DNA of 5,618 nt from Clostridia bacterium (GTDB taxonomy: Bacteria > Bacillota > Clostridia > Christensenellales > DTU072): the NCBI GenBank assembly GCA_028703745.1, contig JAQVME010000102.1, forward strand, positions 1 to 5,618, given 5' to 3'. This document shows, piece after piece, positions 1 through 5,618 of this stretch (the first letter of the stretch is position 1; each line of letters begins with the position of its first letter). The notes under the pieces are model-generated. The model was not told the DNA's origin and made no database searches. It was given only the letters and a program-made list of their open reading frames with translations. Made by a program: the position numbers and the translations under genes.

Positions 1-1
1 T

Positions 2-598
2 GTTTTGATAGTAGCTATCGCCGCTATCACGAATACGTCGAAAGGCTACAACAACGTGTTTGGCTCCACCTTTCTCGCCGTAAAGACTGACTCTATGGCG
101 GGCGACAAAAAAGACAACTTTGAATCGGGTGATTTGATAGTTTCAAAACTACTCAGCGCCGAGAAGAAGACGCAGCTTGAGAAGGGCGATGTCATTACGT
201 TTTGGACCTTAATCGAGGGCAAACGCGTACTGAACACTCACAGGATTGAAAGTGTCGAGCAGGGCAGTCAAGTAGCTTATATCACAAAGGGTGACGCAAA
301 TTTGACAGAGGACCCGCTACGGGTGCTCAATACCGAGGTCGTAGGAAAATACCAGTTCAAGCTCAAGGGAATGGGCAGCGCGATGCTGTTTTTCCAGAGC
401 AGCACGGGTTTTCTGATTTTCGTAGTAATACCCTCAGTACTGGCTCTTGCTTACTGCGTGTTCCTTTTTATAAGGAACCTCAAGGGCTTCACCAAACTAA
501 AGAAAGAAGAACAAAAAGAAAAACTGAAAGCGGAATTCCTGGAGGAGATGAACTCCAATAAGGATAACGCCGAAGCAAAAGAAACAAAAGAGGGCTGA
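2..598 (+). CDS. SipW-like (ER-type, S26B) signal peptidase I, 5'-partial
   Basis: Membrane serine peptidase that would remove signal peptides from exported proteins on the outer face of the cytoplasmic membrane. The frame is open to the window edge and the first in-frame start is only a TTG at 5, so the true start and most of the N-terminal membrane helix probably lie upstream. Numbering from that TTG, the catalytic Ser is S30 in TDSM, the catalytic His is H79 in NTHRIE (His rather than Lys marks the ER/SipW type), and the KGDAN (D97) and TEDP (D103) acidic motifs are both present, so it looks catalytically complete. About seven extra residues (AGDKKDN) separate SM from the ESGDLIVSK substrate-binding strand. 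A second membrane helix spans about 134-157, followed by a highly charged Lys/Glu tail of about 40 residues, presumably cytosolic. It is followed after 20 bases by the McrB-like ATPase. Family assignment is firm; the specific substrates are inferred from the operon. Confidence 0.9.
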   Translation, partial: VLIVAIAAITNTSKGYNNVFGSTFLAVKTDSMAGDKKDNFESGDLIVSKLLSAEKKTQLEKGDVITFWTLIEGKRVLNTHRIESVEQGSQVAYITKGDANLTEDPLRVLNTEVVGKYQFKLKGMGSAMLFFQSSTGFLIFVVIPSVLALAYCVFLFIRNLKGFTKLKKEEQKEKLKAEFLEEMNSNKDNAEAKETKEG

Positions 599-607
599 GA
601 AATGTCC

Positions 608-616
608 GGGGGAAGG
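608..616 (+). promoter_or_regulatory. Purine-rich ribosome binding site for the McrB-like ATPase gene
   Basis: The run GGGGGAAGG lies in the 20-base gap between the first two genes, just ahead of the ATG at 619. It supports that start over the ATG at 602, which is in another frame. The end of the run is only two bases from the ATG, so the functional pairing is probably with its 5' part. Confidence 0.55.
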
Positions 617-618
617 CT

Positions 619-2148
619 ATGGCAGATTTTGCTAAATACTATCTAGATTTCGTATGGAGCTTGGGCGAAAATTTTCTCAAGTTCTTTGAAGCAGTATTTA
701 TAGCCATAGCACACGTTTTCTCAAAAGACATCCCGGATTATTTTTTCAAGCTCGGCGAAGCAATAAAAGGGTTCGACGTCTTAGGATGGATAACCCTTTT
801 TCTTGTGACGATCATAAATTTCGTGCTGGCTTTCTTCATCTTTTACAGGTTGTTTCTCAGCCTGAGAAAATATATATTCATAAGGCACAAGGAAGTTGAG
901 AAAGAGGAACTGCTTGAGGAAATCTCAAAACTCAAGGAGCAAACAGAACAGTTGGCGCTAGAAAAGAACAAGATTTTTTCTTTGAAGCTAAACGAGCTCA
1001 ACGCTTTCTCGGGAGAGATAGGCGGCGCAAAAAAAGAAGAAAAGGAAGTCAAGGGTATCGAAGGCCGCTTTACCAAGCTTGCCGCCATTGACAAGAAATA
1101 CAACAACAATCCCGCGTTTATAAATATGTCGGACAGCGATATGCTGACGCTCGAGGAGCTGGTGGACAACTTCGTCTTTTACTCCGCTTCGCAGCTCAAG
1201 CTGTATTATTCAAAAGACGTCATACGCCAATTCATAGCCGGACTTGCCACCTCAAAAGTAATTATTATAGAAGGTATAAGCGGCACGGGCAAAACCAGTT
1301 TGCCTTATGCCGTTTCCAAATATTTCTTTAATAACGCTCTCATCGTTTCGGTACAGCCGTCGTGGAGAGACCGGGCGGAACTGCTCGGCTATCTCAACGA
1401 ATTCACAAAAAAATTCAACGAAACGGATTTCCTTTCGGGGCTTTACGAGGCCACGTACAGAGACGATATGAACTTTATCGTGCTTGATGAAATGAATCTT
1501 GCAAGAATAGAGTATTATTTCGCCGAATTTCTGTCAATTATGGAAATGCCGGACACCAGCGAATGGAAAATAGATATCGTGCCTTCCCGTGAGGACGGCG
1601 ACCCCAAGAACCTCGTTGACGGCAAGCTGACTGTGCCGCAGAACATTTGGTTTGTCGGCACCGCCAACCAAGACGATTCCACCTTCACCATAACCGACAA
1701 GGTATACGACAGAGCGGTGACCATTCAGCTGAACGAGAAAGGAAAGTATTTTGACGCGCCCATTACGCAACCCGTAAACTTCTCGCATGATTATCTCGAC
1801 TCCCTCTTTAACAAGGCTATGACCGAGAACGAGTTGTCTCAGCAGGCGCTGGACAAACTCGAGAAGCTTGACGATTTTATACAGAAAAAATTTAAAATAG
1901 CCTTCGGTAACCGTATATTGAAACAAATAAAGCTCTTTGTGCCGGTCTACGTCGCATGCGGCGGCGCCGAAAGCGAGGGTCTTGACTTTATGGTTATGAC
2001 AAAGATCCTCAAGAAATTTACGTCACTCAATCTTGTTTTTCTAACGAAAGAACTCACAGAGCTTGTCACGCTAATGGAAAAGCTGTTTGGCAAAGGCAAA
2101 TTTTCTAAATCCATCGAATATCTAAAACAGCTCCAAAAAACAGTATAG
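619..2148 (+). CDS. Membrane-anchored McrB-like AAA+ ATPase
   Basis: A 509-residue AAA+ NTPase of the McrB clade. The NTPase domain covers about residues 195-375: Walker A GISGTGKTS (219-227), the VQPSWRD..ELLGY segment (about 245-258) typical of McrB relatives, Walker B IVLDE (D290, E291) running into the clade signature MNLARIEYYFAEF, and sensor-1 N350 in GTANQDD. The McrB NxxD motif is kept (N350, D353) but the Arg usually following it is Ser354; R365 in VYDRA is a candidate arginine finger. A helical region (about 390-509) ends the protein. The N-terminus is not a DNA-binding reader: it has an amphipathic/hydrophobic stretch (about 10-45), a strong membrane segment (about 52-82) and a charged coiled coil (about 88-132), so the ATPase should hang from the inner membrane face. 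McrB proteins form hexamers driven by GTP and stimulated by McrC; the next gene is a candidate McrC-type partner. Nucleotide choice cannot be told from sequence. Family assignment is firm; its biological role is open. Confidence 0.92.
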   Translation: MADFAKYYLDFVWSLGENFLKFFEAVFIAIAHVFSKDIPDYFFKLGEAIKGFDVLGWITLFLVTIINFVLAFFIFYRLFLSLRKYIFIRHKEVEKEELLEEISKLKEQTEQLALEKNKIFSLKLNELNAFSGEIGGAKKEEKEVKGIEGRFTKLAAIDKKYNNNPAFINMSDSDMLTLEELVDNFVFYSASQLKLYYSKDVIRQFIAGLATSKVIIIEGISGTGKTSLPYAVSKYFFNNALIVSVQPSWRDRAELLGYLNEFTKKFNETDFLSGLYEATYRDDMNFIVLDEMNLARIEYYFAEFLSIMEMPDTSEWKIDIVPSREDGDPKNLVDGKLTVPQNIWFVGTANQDDSTFTITDKVYDRAVTIQLNEKGKYFDAPITQPVNFSHDYLDSLFNKAMTENELSQQALDKLEKLDDFIQKKFKIAFGNRILKQIKLFVPVYVACGGAESEGLDFMVMTKILKKFTSLNLVFLTKELTELVTLMEKLFGKGKFSKSIEYLKQLQKTV

Positions 2149-2149
2149 C

Positions 2150-2155
2150 GGAGGG
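2150..2155 (+). promoter_or_regulatory. Ribosome binding site that fixes the DUF2357 gene start
   Basis: The GGAGGG just after the upstream stop codon is a strong Shine-Dalgarno match five bases before the ATG at 2161. It overlaps the alternative in-frame GTG at 2155, which makes ATG 2161 the better start. Confidence 0.8.
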
Positions 2156-2160
2156 TGATT

Positions 2161-3753
2161 ATGGAAGCCGTTACGTTAAAGCAGTTTTTTGAGGAGTTGA
2201 GCCTCGGCGACAATTTTTTTGCCGAACTCAAGGAGTATGTCCAGTCGGGCACCAACAAGCTTGTTCAGCTACGCACGGCAGAAACCATCATTGTTGACGA
2301 CGCGTGGATAAGTAATATCGAGAATCTGATTTACTCCGTCGAACAAATAGTAAAAAACCCCAAAAAATTCATTAAAGACAACGAGGTGTTGTTGAACGTC
2401 GAAAAGGCAAAGAAGGTCAGCGCTCTGACTATTCGGCATTTGGCGTCACATACCAATTATATCCGCGCGATTGATGATAACGGCAAAATTCAGCCTTCAA
2501 AGGTGCTTACACAGGAGATGCAAGAGGACCTTTTGATTTATGAGAACCGTTTTGTGTTCGCGCTTATTCAAAAGCTGATTACTTTTATAGAGCAGAGATA
2601 TTCCACCATAAAAAGCTATGTGCACTCTTATGAAACCACCAATTTAGCTATGAAATCCAAGTTCAAAATTGGAGACGGCGAGGTGGAATACGACACCAGC
2701 GTAAAGGTACGCCAGCCCGGCAACAAAGCCGCCTACAAAAAAAACCGCGAGCAGTTGCAGAAGATTGAAGTCATAAGAAAAAGGCTGCTTATACTCAAGA
2801 ACACGTCTTTTTATAAAGCATTATCCGCCGCAAAGCCCCTGCTGCCGCCCATAATGAAAACGAATATGATAAACATGCAGACGGACTATAACAACTGTTA
2901 TAAGCTGTGGCTATTTGTCAGCACATATACCGCCACGGGTTACACCGTCGAGATTTCCCAAAAGAAGCTACCTATCGACACGGAATATTATGACGACCTC
3001 ACTATGCTGATTGCCGTAAGTCTGAAGGCTATGGTAGAAAACAACGCATTGAGAAGTCGCTTGTACGAGAAGGCGCCCTCAAAAAAACGCAGAATAAAAA
3101 AGTTTACGGAGCTTGCGCAAATACAATATTCACCTTCCTTGCGTAGCAAGGGTAGGCTCAAGGACTCCGAGCTGGTCAACCAGTATTATTATGACAAGCT
3201 TAAGGAACTCATTCTCGAGAAAGAACAAATTAAGGCCGCGGATATAGTCGTCGAAGAGACGATGAAACTGTCCTTTCAAAAATTCTACCGCGGTATCAGC
3301 AAGCTGACAAATGAAATGTACGAAGAGCTCTTGGTCGTCAAGAAGCCCGATATTCAAAATACTTCGCAAGATGCCAAGACCAGAGTTCTAAGGGACATAA
3401 AGGAGCAGGAGGAGGTTTGCAAAAAACTCCAAATGCTGAACAGGCTCAAGGCAACCGAGCTTTTGCAATCGCTCAAAAGAGAGAATACACAGAAACTCAA
3501 GCTCGAAAGGCTGAGATTCAAAGAACAGACGCTTACCGCAAAAGAAAACAAGAAGAGAATAACCAAAGAGGATATAACGGCAAAAGAAAAAGTAGAGGTT
3601 GCGAAAGTCTTGCAGTCCGTATTAGAAAGGGCGCAAACCGACGAGAAGGAACGCCGCGCAAAAGAGCTGAAGAGACAAAAAGGCGTACTTGAGAAGCAAA
3701 GTAGAAGGCGCAGAAAAAAAGCTTCTGACGGCGGTAAAGAAGGCGCTAAATGA
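2161..3753 (+). CDS. DUF2357-like McrC-type partner with basic coiled-coil tail
   Basis: A 530-residue, probably cytosolic protein resembling DUF2357 family members, which are commonly encoded beside McrB-like ATPases and act in the McrC position. Seen: an N-terminal portion with the family-like features NPKKFI (about 66-71), KVSALTIRHLASH (about 85-97) and the YENRFV motif (127-132), then a helical region including TNMINMQTDYNNCYKLW (about 234-250). From about residue 395 to the end it becomes Lys/Arg/Glu-rich helix, probably coiled coil, closing with an RRRRKK cluster (515-520). Many DUF2357/McrC proteins carry a PD-(D/E)XK nuclease; I could not find a convincing D...(D/E)xK core here, so it may be nuclease-free, although this fold is hard to see by eye. 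Twelve bases separate it from the ATPase gene and its stop overlaps the next start as ATGA, so translation is probably coupled both ways. I infer that it is the ATPase's adaptor or regulator. The basic tail could bind nucleic acid, membrane lipid or a partner. The DUF2357 call rests on remembered motifs. Confidence 0.75.
   Translation: MEAVTLKQFFEELSLGDNFFAELKEYVQSGTNKLVQLRTAETIIVDDAWISNIENLIYSVEQIVKNPKKFIKDNEVLLNVEKAKKVSALTIRHLASHTNYIRAIDDNGKIQPSKVLTQEMQEDLLIYENRFVFALIQKLITFIEQRYSTIKSYVHSYETTNLAMKSKFKIGDGEVEYDTSVKVRQPGNKAAYKKNREQLQKIEVIRKRLLILKNTSFYKALSAAKPLLPPIMKTNMINMQTDYNNCYKLWLFVSTYTATGYTVEISQKKLPIDTEYYDDLTMLIAVSLKAMVENNALRSRLYEKAPSKKRRIKKFTELAQIQYSPSLRSKGRLKDSELVNQYYYDKLKELILEKEQIKAADIVVEETMKLSFQKFYRGISKLTNEMYEELLVVKKPDIQNTSQDAKTRVLRDIKEQEEVCKKLQMLNRLKATELLQSLKRENTQKLKLERLRFKEQTLTAKENKKRITKEDITAKEKVEVAKVLQSVLERAQTDEKERRAKELKRQKGVLEKQSRRRRKKASDGGKEGAK
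3739..3743 (+). promoter_or_regulatory. Ribosome binding site inside the end of the DUF2357 gene
   Basis: GAAGG, six bases before the ATG at 3750, lies within the last codons of the upstream gene. Together with the ATGA stop/start overlap it indicates translational coupling and supports 3750 as the start. Confidence 0.7.
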
Positions 3754-4316
3754 CGAAGAGAACGGCAAAAAACAAACTCTTTTATTCTGTTCTTTTGCTG
3801 GTGGTTTCTTTAATTACAACCGTCAGCGTTGTATTCGGCTGGTTTGTGATAGGCGACCCCGATGCACAAAGCTTTGTCGTCAACGTCACGGGCATTTCCG
3901 GCGACGTGGGTCTGAAAATCAATAACATCAATTACGGCGGCGCTAATCTTGTGCTCGAAAACGCGTTGCCTCAAAGCCAGTATCTGTTTGAGCTTGCGGT
4001 AACACCCTCGCACAGCGGAAACGTCAGGTTGACGCTAAAGAATATAGAAGGCGCCTTTTATGACGAGGCATCCGAGCAATACGGCGATATGTCCGACGTC
4101 TTCGCAGTGCGCTATCCCAAGGATGTAGAGAGCTTTACGTTATTGTCGGGATATACTGATTATGTCATAACCTCCTCAGTCGCCGCCGCGCAGGGCGTGC
4201 CTGTCTCTATAGAATTTCTTCTTTTCTTTAATGACGCGTCTCCAGAAGGAGTCGACATAAATATATATCAAGGCAAAACTTTGTTTATAGAAAAACTACT
4301 AATAGAAATAATTTGA
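3750..4316 (+). CDS. Small exported TasA/camelysin-like protein with SipW-type signal segment
   Basis: A 188-residue predicted exported protein. A basic N-terminus (MTKRTAKNK) leads into one hydrophobic segment (about 10-34) ending in VVFGWFVIGDPDAQ. This resembles the SipW-cognate class of signal peptides, where a hydrophobic core ends near an aromatic 'AwFtd'-like motif before the mature protein. The mature part (about 37-188) is predicted beta-rich, contains no Cys, and ends NIYQGKTLFIEKLLIEII, with no LPxTG motif or C-terminal anchor. TasA and camelysin are SipW-processed extracellular fibre or surface proteins; the similarity here is in the N-terminal segment, size, beta character and neighbouring peptidase, not in any catalytic motif. 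Its stop is two bases before the likely start of the second signal peptidase, the most obvious processing enzyme. Whether the segment is cleaved or kept as an anchor is not decided by the sequence. It may be a fibre subunit, minor pilin-like component or lipid-face accessory protein. Confidence 0.75.
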   Translation: MTKRTAKNKLFYSVLLLVVSLITTVSVVFGWFVIGDPDAQSFVVNVTGISGDVGLKINNINYGGANLVLENALPQSQYLFELAVTPSHSGNVRLTLKNIEGAFYDEASEQYGDMSDVFAVRYPKDVESFTLLSGYTDYVITSSVAAAQGVPVSIEFLLFFNDASPEGVDINIYQGKTLFIEKLLIEII

Positions 4317-4318
4317 TT

Positions 4319-4876
4319 ATGAAAAAGAAATTAAAAATCGCAACCACAATAATCACCGGTCTGCTACTGATTCTATCGGTAGTATTGCTGATAACAGCCG
4401 TTGTCAGCCGTATGACGAACAAGACCCCGTCACTTTTGGGGTACACCTTTCATTATGTCGTTTCGGCATCCATGGAACCGGAAATTTTGGTGGGGGAGCT
4501 GGTCATAGCAAAAAAGACCGATATTTCGGAGGTGGAACAGGGTGACTATGTAGTATTCGTTTCGCCGGATCCTTCGCTGAATGGAATAATTATTATTCAT
4601 AAGGTCATCGCCATAGATGACGGAGCAAGTGGCAGAAGTCTGACTACCTCGGGTATCAAAGAAGGTGTTTCGCCCGACAGCTACCCCGTCAAGCAAATAA
4701 TAGGCGTTTATCGGACAAAATCCAGTCTTTTAGGCAAATTTGTCAAATTTTTTAGCCAAGTTAGGAACATATTATTCGTAATAATTATTATTGCGGCGTT
4801 AGTTATCGTCGCAAAGCAAAGCCGCAATATTTGGCGGCAGTTGAAGAAAAAAGGCAAAGAGGACGATGAAAAGTAA
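4319..4876 (+). CDS. Second SipW-like (ER-type, S26B) signal peptidase I
   Basis: A 185-residue, full-length membrane signal peptidase. Membrane helix 1 spans about 8-30; the catalytic box is VSASMEPEILVGELVIAK with Ser51; the His motif is IIIHKVIAI with His94, again the ER/SipW type; membrane helix 2 is about 149-166, followed by a short, strongly charged tail. The region that reads KGDxN in most SipW/Sec11 relatives is TSGIKEG here (110-116), so the first conserved Asp appears lost, while the following one (D120 in SPDSYPV) is kept. It is clearly different from the first peptidase of the window, so the two are not a recent duplication. Start: ATG 4319 is preferred; an in-frame TTG at 4313 overlaps the upstream stop and would add two residues. 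Neither has a good Shine-Dalgarno, so expression probably depends on coupling to the upstream gene. It lies between two exported proteins, which are its likely substrates (inference). Confidence 0.92.
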   Translation: MKKKLKIATTIITGLLLILSVVLLITAVVSRMTNKTPSLLGYTFHYVVSASMEPEILVGELVIAKKTDISEVEQGDYVVFVSPDPSLNGIIIIHKVIAIDDGASGRSLTTSGIKEGVSPDSYPVKQIIGVYRTKSSLLGKFVKFFSQVRNILFVIIIIAALVIVAKQSRNIWRQLKKKGKEDDEK

Positions 4877-5618
4877 AACAGGAATAAGAATTTCTATAAT
4901 AATGATTCTTATTGCGGTTACGATTGCCGTTACCGCGGCTTTTGGCTTGTTCACAAATGAAAAACCTTTCGTACTCGACGCAGAAAGCGGCGAGGCATCG
5001 GCGACCTTCTCCGAGCTGAATATAATAGGACAGACGGTATTTTCAGAAAAGGGCGATACCTACAACGCGACTTTTGCCGTGGAGAATACGGGCGGCTGCG
5101 CCTTTGATTATTCTCTTGAACTCTGGCTTCCCGAAAAGGCCGGACTGGAGAACGCCGTGCTGCTATACATAGACGGACAGTTCCGCGGCACGCTGGGTCA
5201 AATCTTTGCTTCTCAAAGCCAAGCTTCTTTTGAAGTGGGAATTCCGCTTTATCCCGGCGAAAAGTATTCGCACAACGTTACGTTGGAATACCACTTGGGC
5301 GCGGGGGATTATTATTCCTTGGCGCAAAAAGATTTTTCACTAAAAATAGGCGGCAAAGCCACGCAGCTTTTCCGCGAAAAAGACCATATTATTTTTGTGC
5401 GCGACACTTACGAGCTGCTGCAGGTGGTCGATAACTTCAATTATGCGGGCTATACGATGCGTCTTGCAGGAAATATTGCGTTGACGGGTGACCTCGTTTT
5501 CGACAAGCCCGTAAACCTCGACCTTGCAGGCCACGCAATAGATTGCGGCGCGCATTCCATAATTTTTGACTATGAATCGTCGGAGGCAAGCAGGCTGTTT
5601 TCCTCAAGACCTTCTGTG
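4866..5618 (+). CDS. Exported beta-rich protein with putative beta-helix domain, 3'-partial
   Basis: The frame stays open from the ATG at 4866 to the window edge (251 codons, no stop), so the C-terminus is missing. The start overlaps the end of the second signal peptidase gene by 11 bases and has AGAGG at 4858-4862, only three bases upstream. The N-terminus is a short basic region plus a hydrophobic segment (about 8-28) ending AAFGLFTNEKP, which resembles the SipW-type signal segment of the other exported protein here. Residues about 35-165 look like a beta-sandwich module: alternating strands with VENTGG (72-77) and PLYPGEKY (128-134), as in extracellular Ig-like or TasA-like domains. From about 172 on, the pattern VRDTYELLQVV...NIALTGDLVFDKPVNLDLAGHAIDCGAHSI matches the opening of pectate-lyase-like right-handed beta-helices in surface proteins. 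Two Cys are visible (C78, C227). It is probably a secreted or wall-associated surface protein and the largest substrate of the operon. No enzymatic residues can be claimed from this part. Confidence 0.8.
   Translation, partial: MKSKTGIRISIIMILIAVTIAVTAAFGLFTNEKPFVLDAESGEASATFSELNIIGQTVFSEKGDTYNATFAVENTGGCAFDYSLELWLPEKAGLENAVLLYIDGQFRGTLGQIFASQSQASFEVGIPLYPGEKYSHNVTLEYHLGAGDYYSLAQKDFSLKIGGKATQLFREKDHIIFVRDTYELLQVVDNFNYAGYTMRLAGNIALTGDLVFDKPVNLDLAGHAIDCGAHSIIFDYESSEASRLFSSRPSV

Noticed and set aside
599..618. Possible internal promoter or terminator between the first two genes
   Set aside because: The gap is only 20 bases and is occupied by the ribosome binding site; no hairpin with a T-run or recognisable -35/-10 pair is seen.
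843..1169. Minus-strand Ser/Phe-rich open frame opposite the ATPase coiled coil
   Set aside because: Ser/Phe-rich antisense translation is the usual shadow of a Lys/Glu-rich coding strand, and there is no supporting start context. The same applies to the other minus-strand frames in the window.
1534..1926. 130-codon minus-strand open frame opposite the AAA+ domain
   Set aside because: The sense strand encodes clear Walker B and sensor motifs here; the antisense product shows no recognisable domain or ribosome binding site.
3417..3692. Open frame of 91 codons in a second + frame inside the DUF2357 gene
   Set aside because: It lies wholly within the Lys/Arg/Glu-rich coiled-coil region, whose A/G-rich codons leave alternative frames open. 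The translation is low-complexity and no independent ribosome binding site is seen.
3689..3925. Open frame of 78 codons spanning the DUF2357/exported-protein junction
   Set aside because: It overlaps two well-supported genes in another frame, and its translation is Arg/Cys-rich with no membrane or domain pattern. The ATGA overlap and SD support the frame starting at 3750.
4585..4792. Repeated TAATTATTATT-like tracts (near 4585 and 4780)
   Set aside because: Both encode runs of Ile within hydrophobic strands or membrane helix of the signal peptidase. They are codon-driven similarity, with no repeat unit or spacing pattern.
2..5618. The operon as a standard McrBC restriction system
   Set aside because: There is no DNA-reader domain on the ATPase, no visible nuclease in the partner, and the flanking genes are export components. 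It is kept only as an alternative, not as the main call.

Overview
The window is a dense one-strand operon fragment of six genes, all on the + strand, with gaps of 20 bases or less and two overlaps. It opens inside one gene and closes inside another. The Shine-Dalgarno sites, the ER-type (Ser/His) signal peptidases of the SipW kind, TasA/camelysin-like exported proteins and moderate base composition suggest a Gram-positive bacterium, most likely an uncultured clostridial Firmicute. That taxonomic guess is inference; no rRNA or other marker gene is present.

Layout: (1) 5'-partial SipW-like signal peptidase with a charged cytosolic tail, ending at 598; (2) a membrane-anchored McrB-like AAA+ ATPase, 619-2148; (3) a DUF2357/McrC-like partner, 2161-3753, with a long basic coiled-coil C-terminus where a PD-(D/E)XK nuclease might be expected; (4) a small exported protein with a SipW-type N-terminal segment, 3750-4316; (5) a second, divergent SipW-like signal peptidase, 4319-4876; (6) a larger exported protein, 3'-partial from 4866, with an N-terminal membrane/signal segment, a beta-rich module and what looks like the start of a right-handed beta-helix. 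There is no gene-free stretch over 20 bases, and no RNA gene, mobile element, CRISPR array, promoter or terminator could be supported.

How they may work together: the two peptidases and two exported proteins form a recognisable 'dedicated signal peptidase plus TasA-like substrate' module. The unusual part is that an McrB-like ATPase and its DUF2357 partner, normally parts of modification-dependent restriction or related defence systems, sit inside this module. The ATPase carries an N-terminal membrane segment instead of a DNA-reader domain, and the partner shows no evident nuclease. My working hypothesis (inference) is a membrane-bound AAA+ machine serving export or assembly of surface proteins. 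A membrane-tethered defence system next to a surface operon remains the main alternative.
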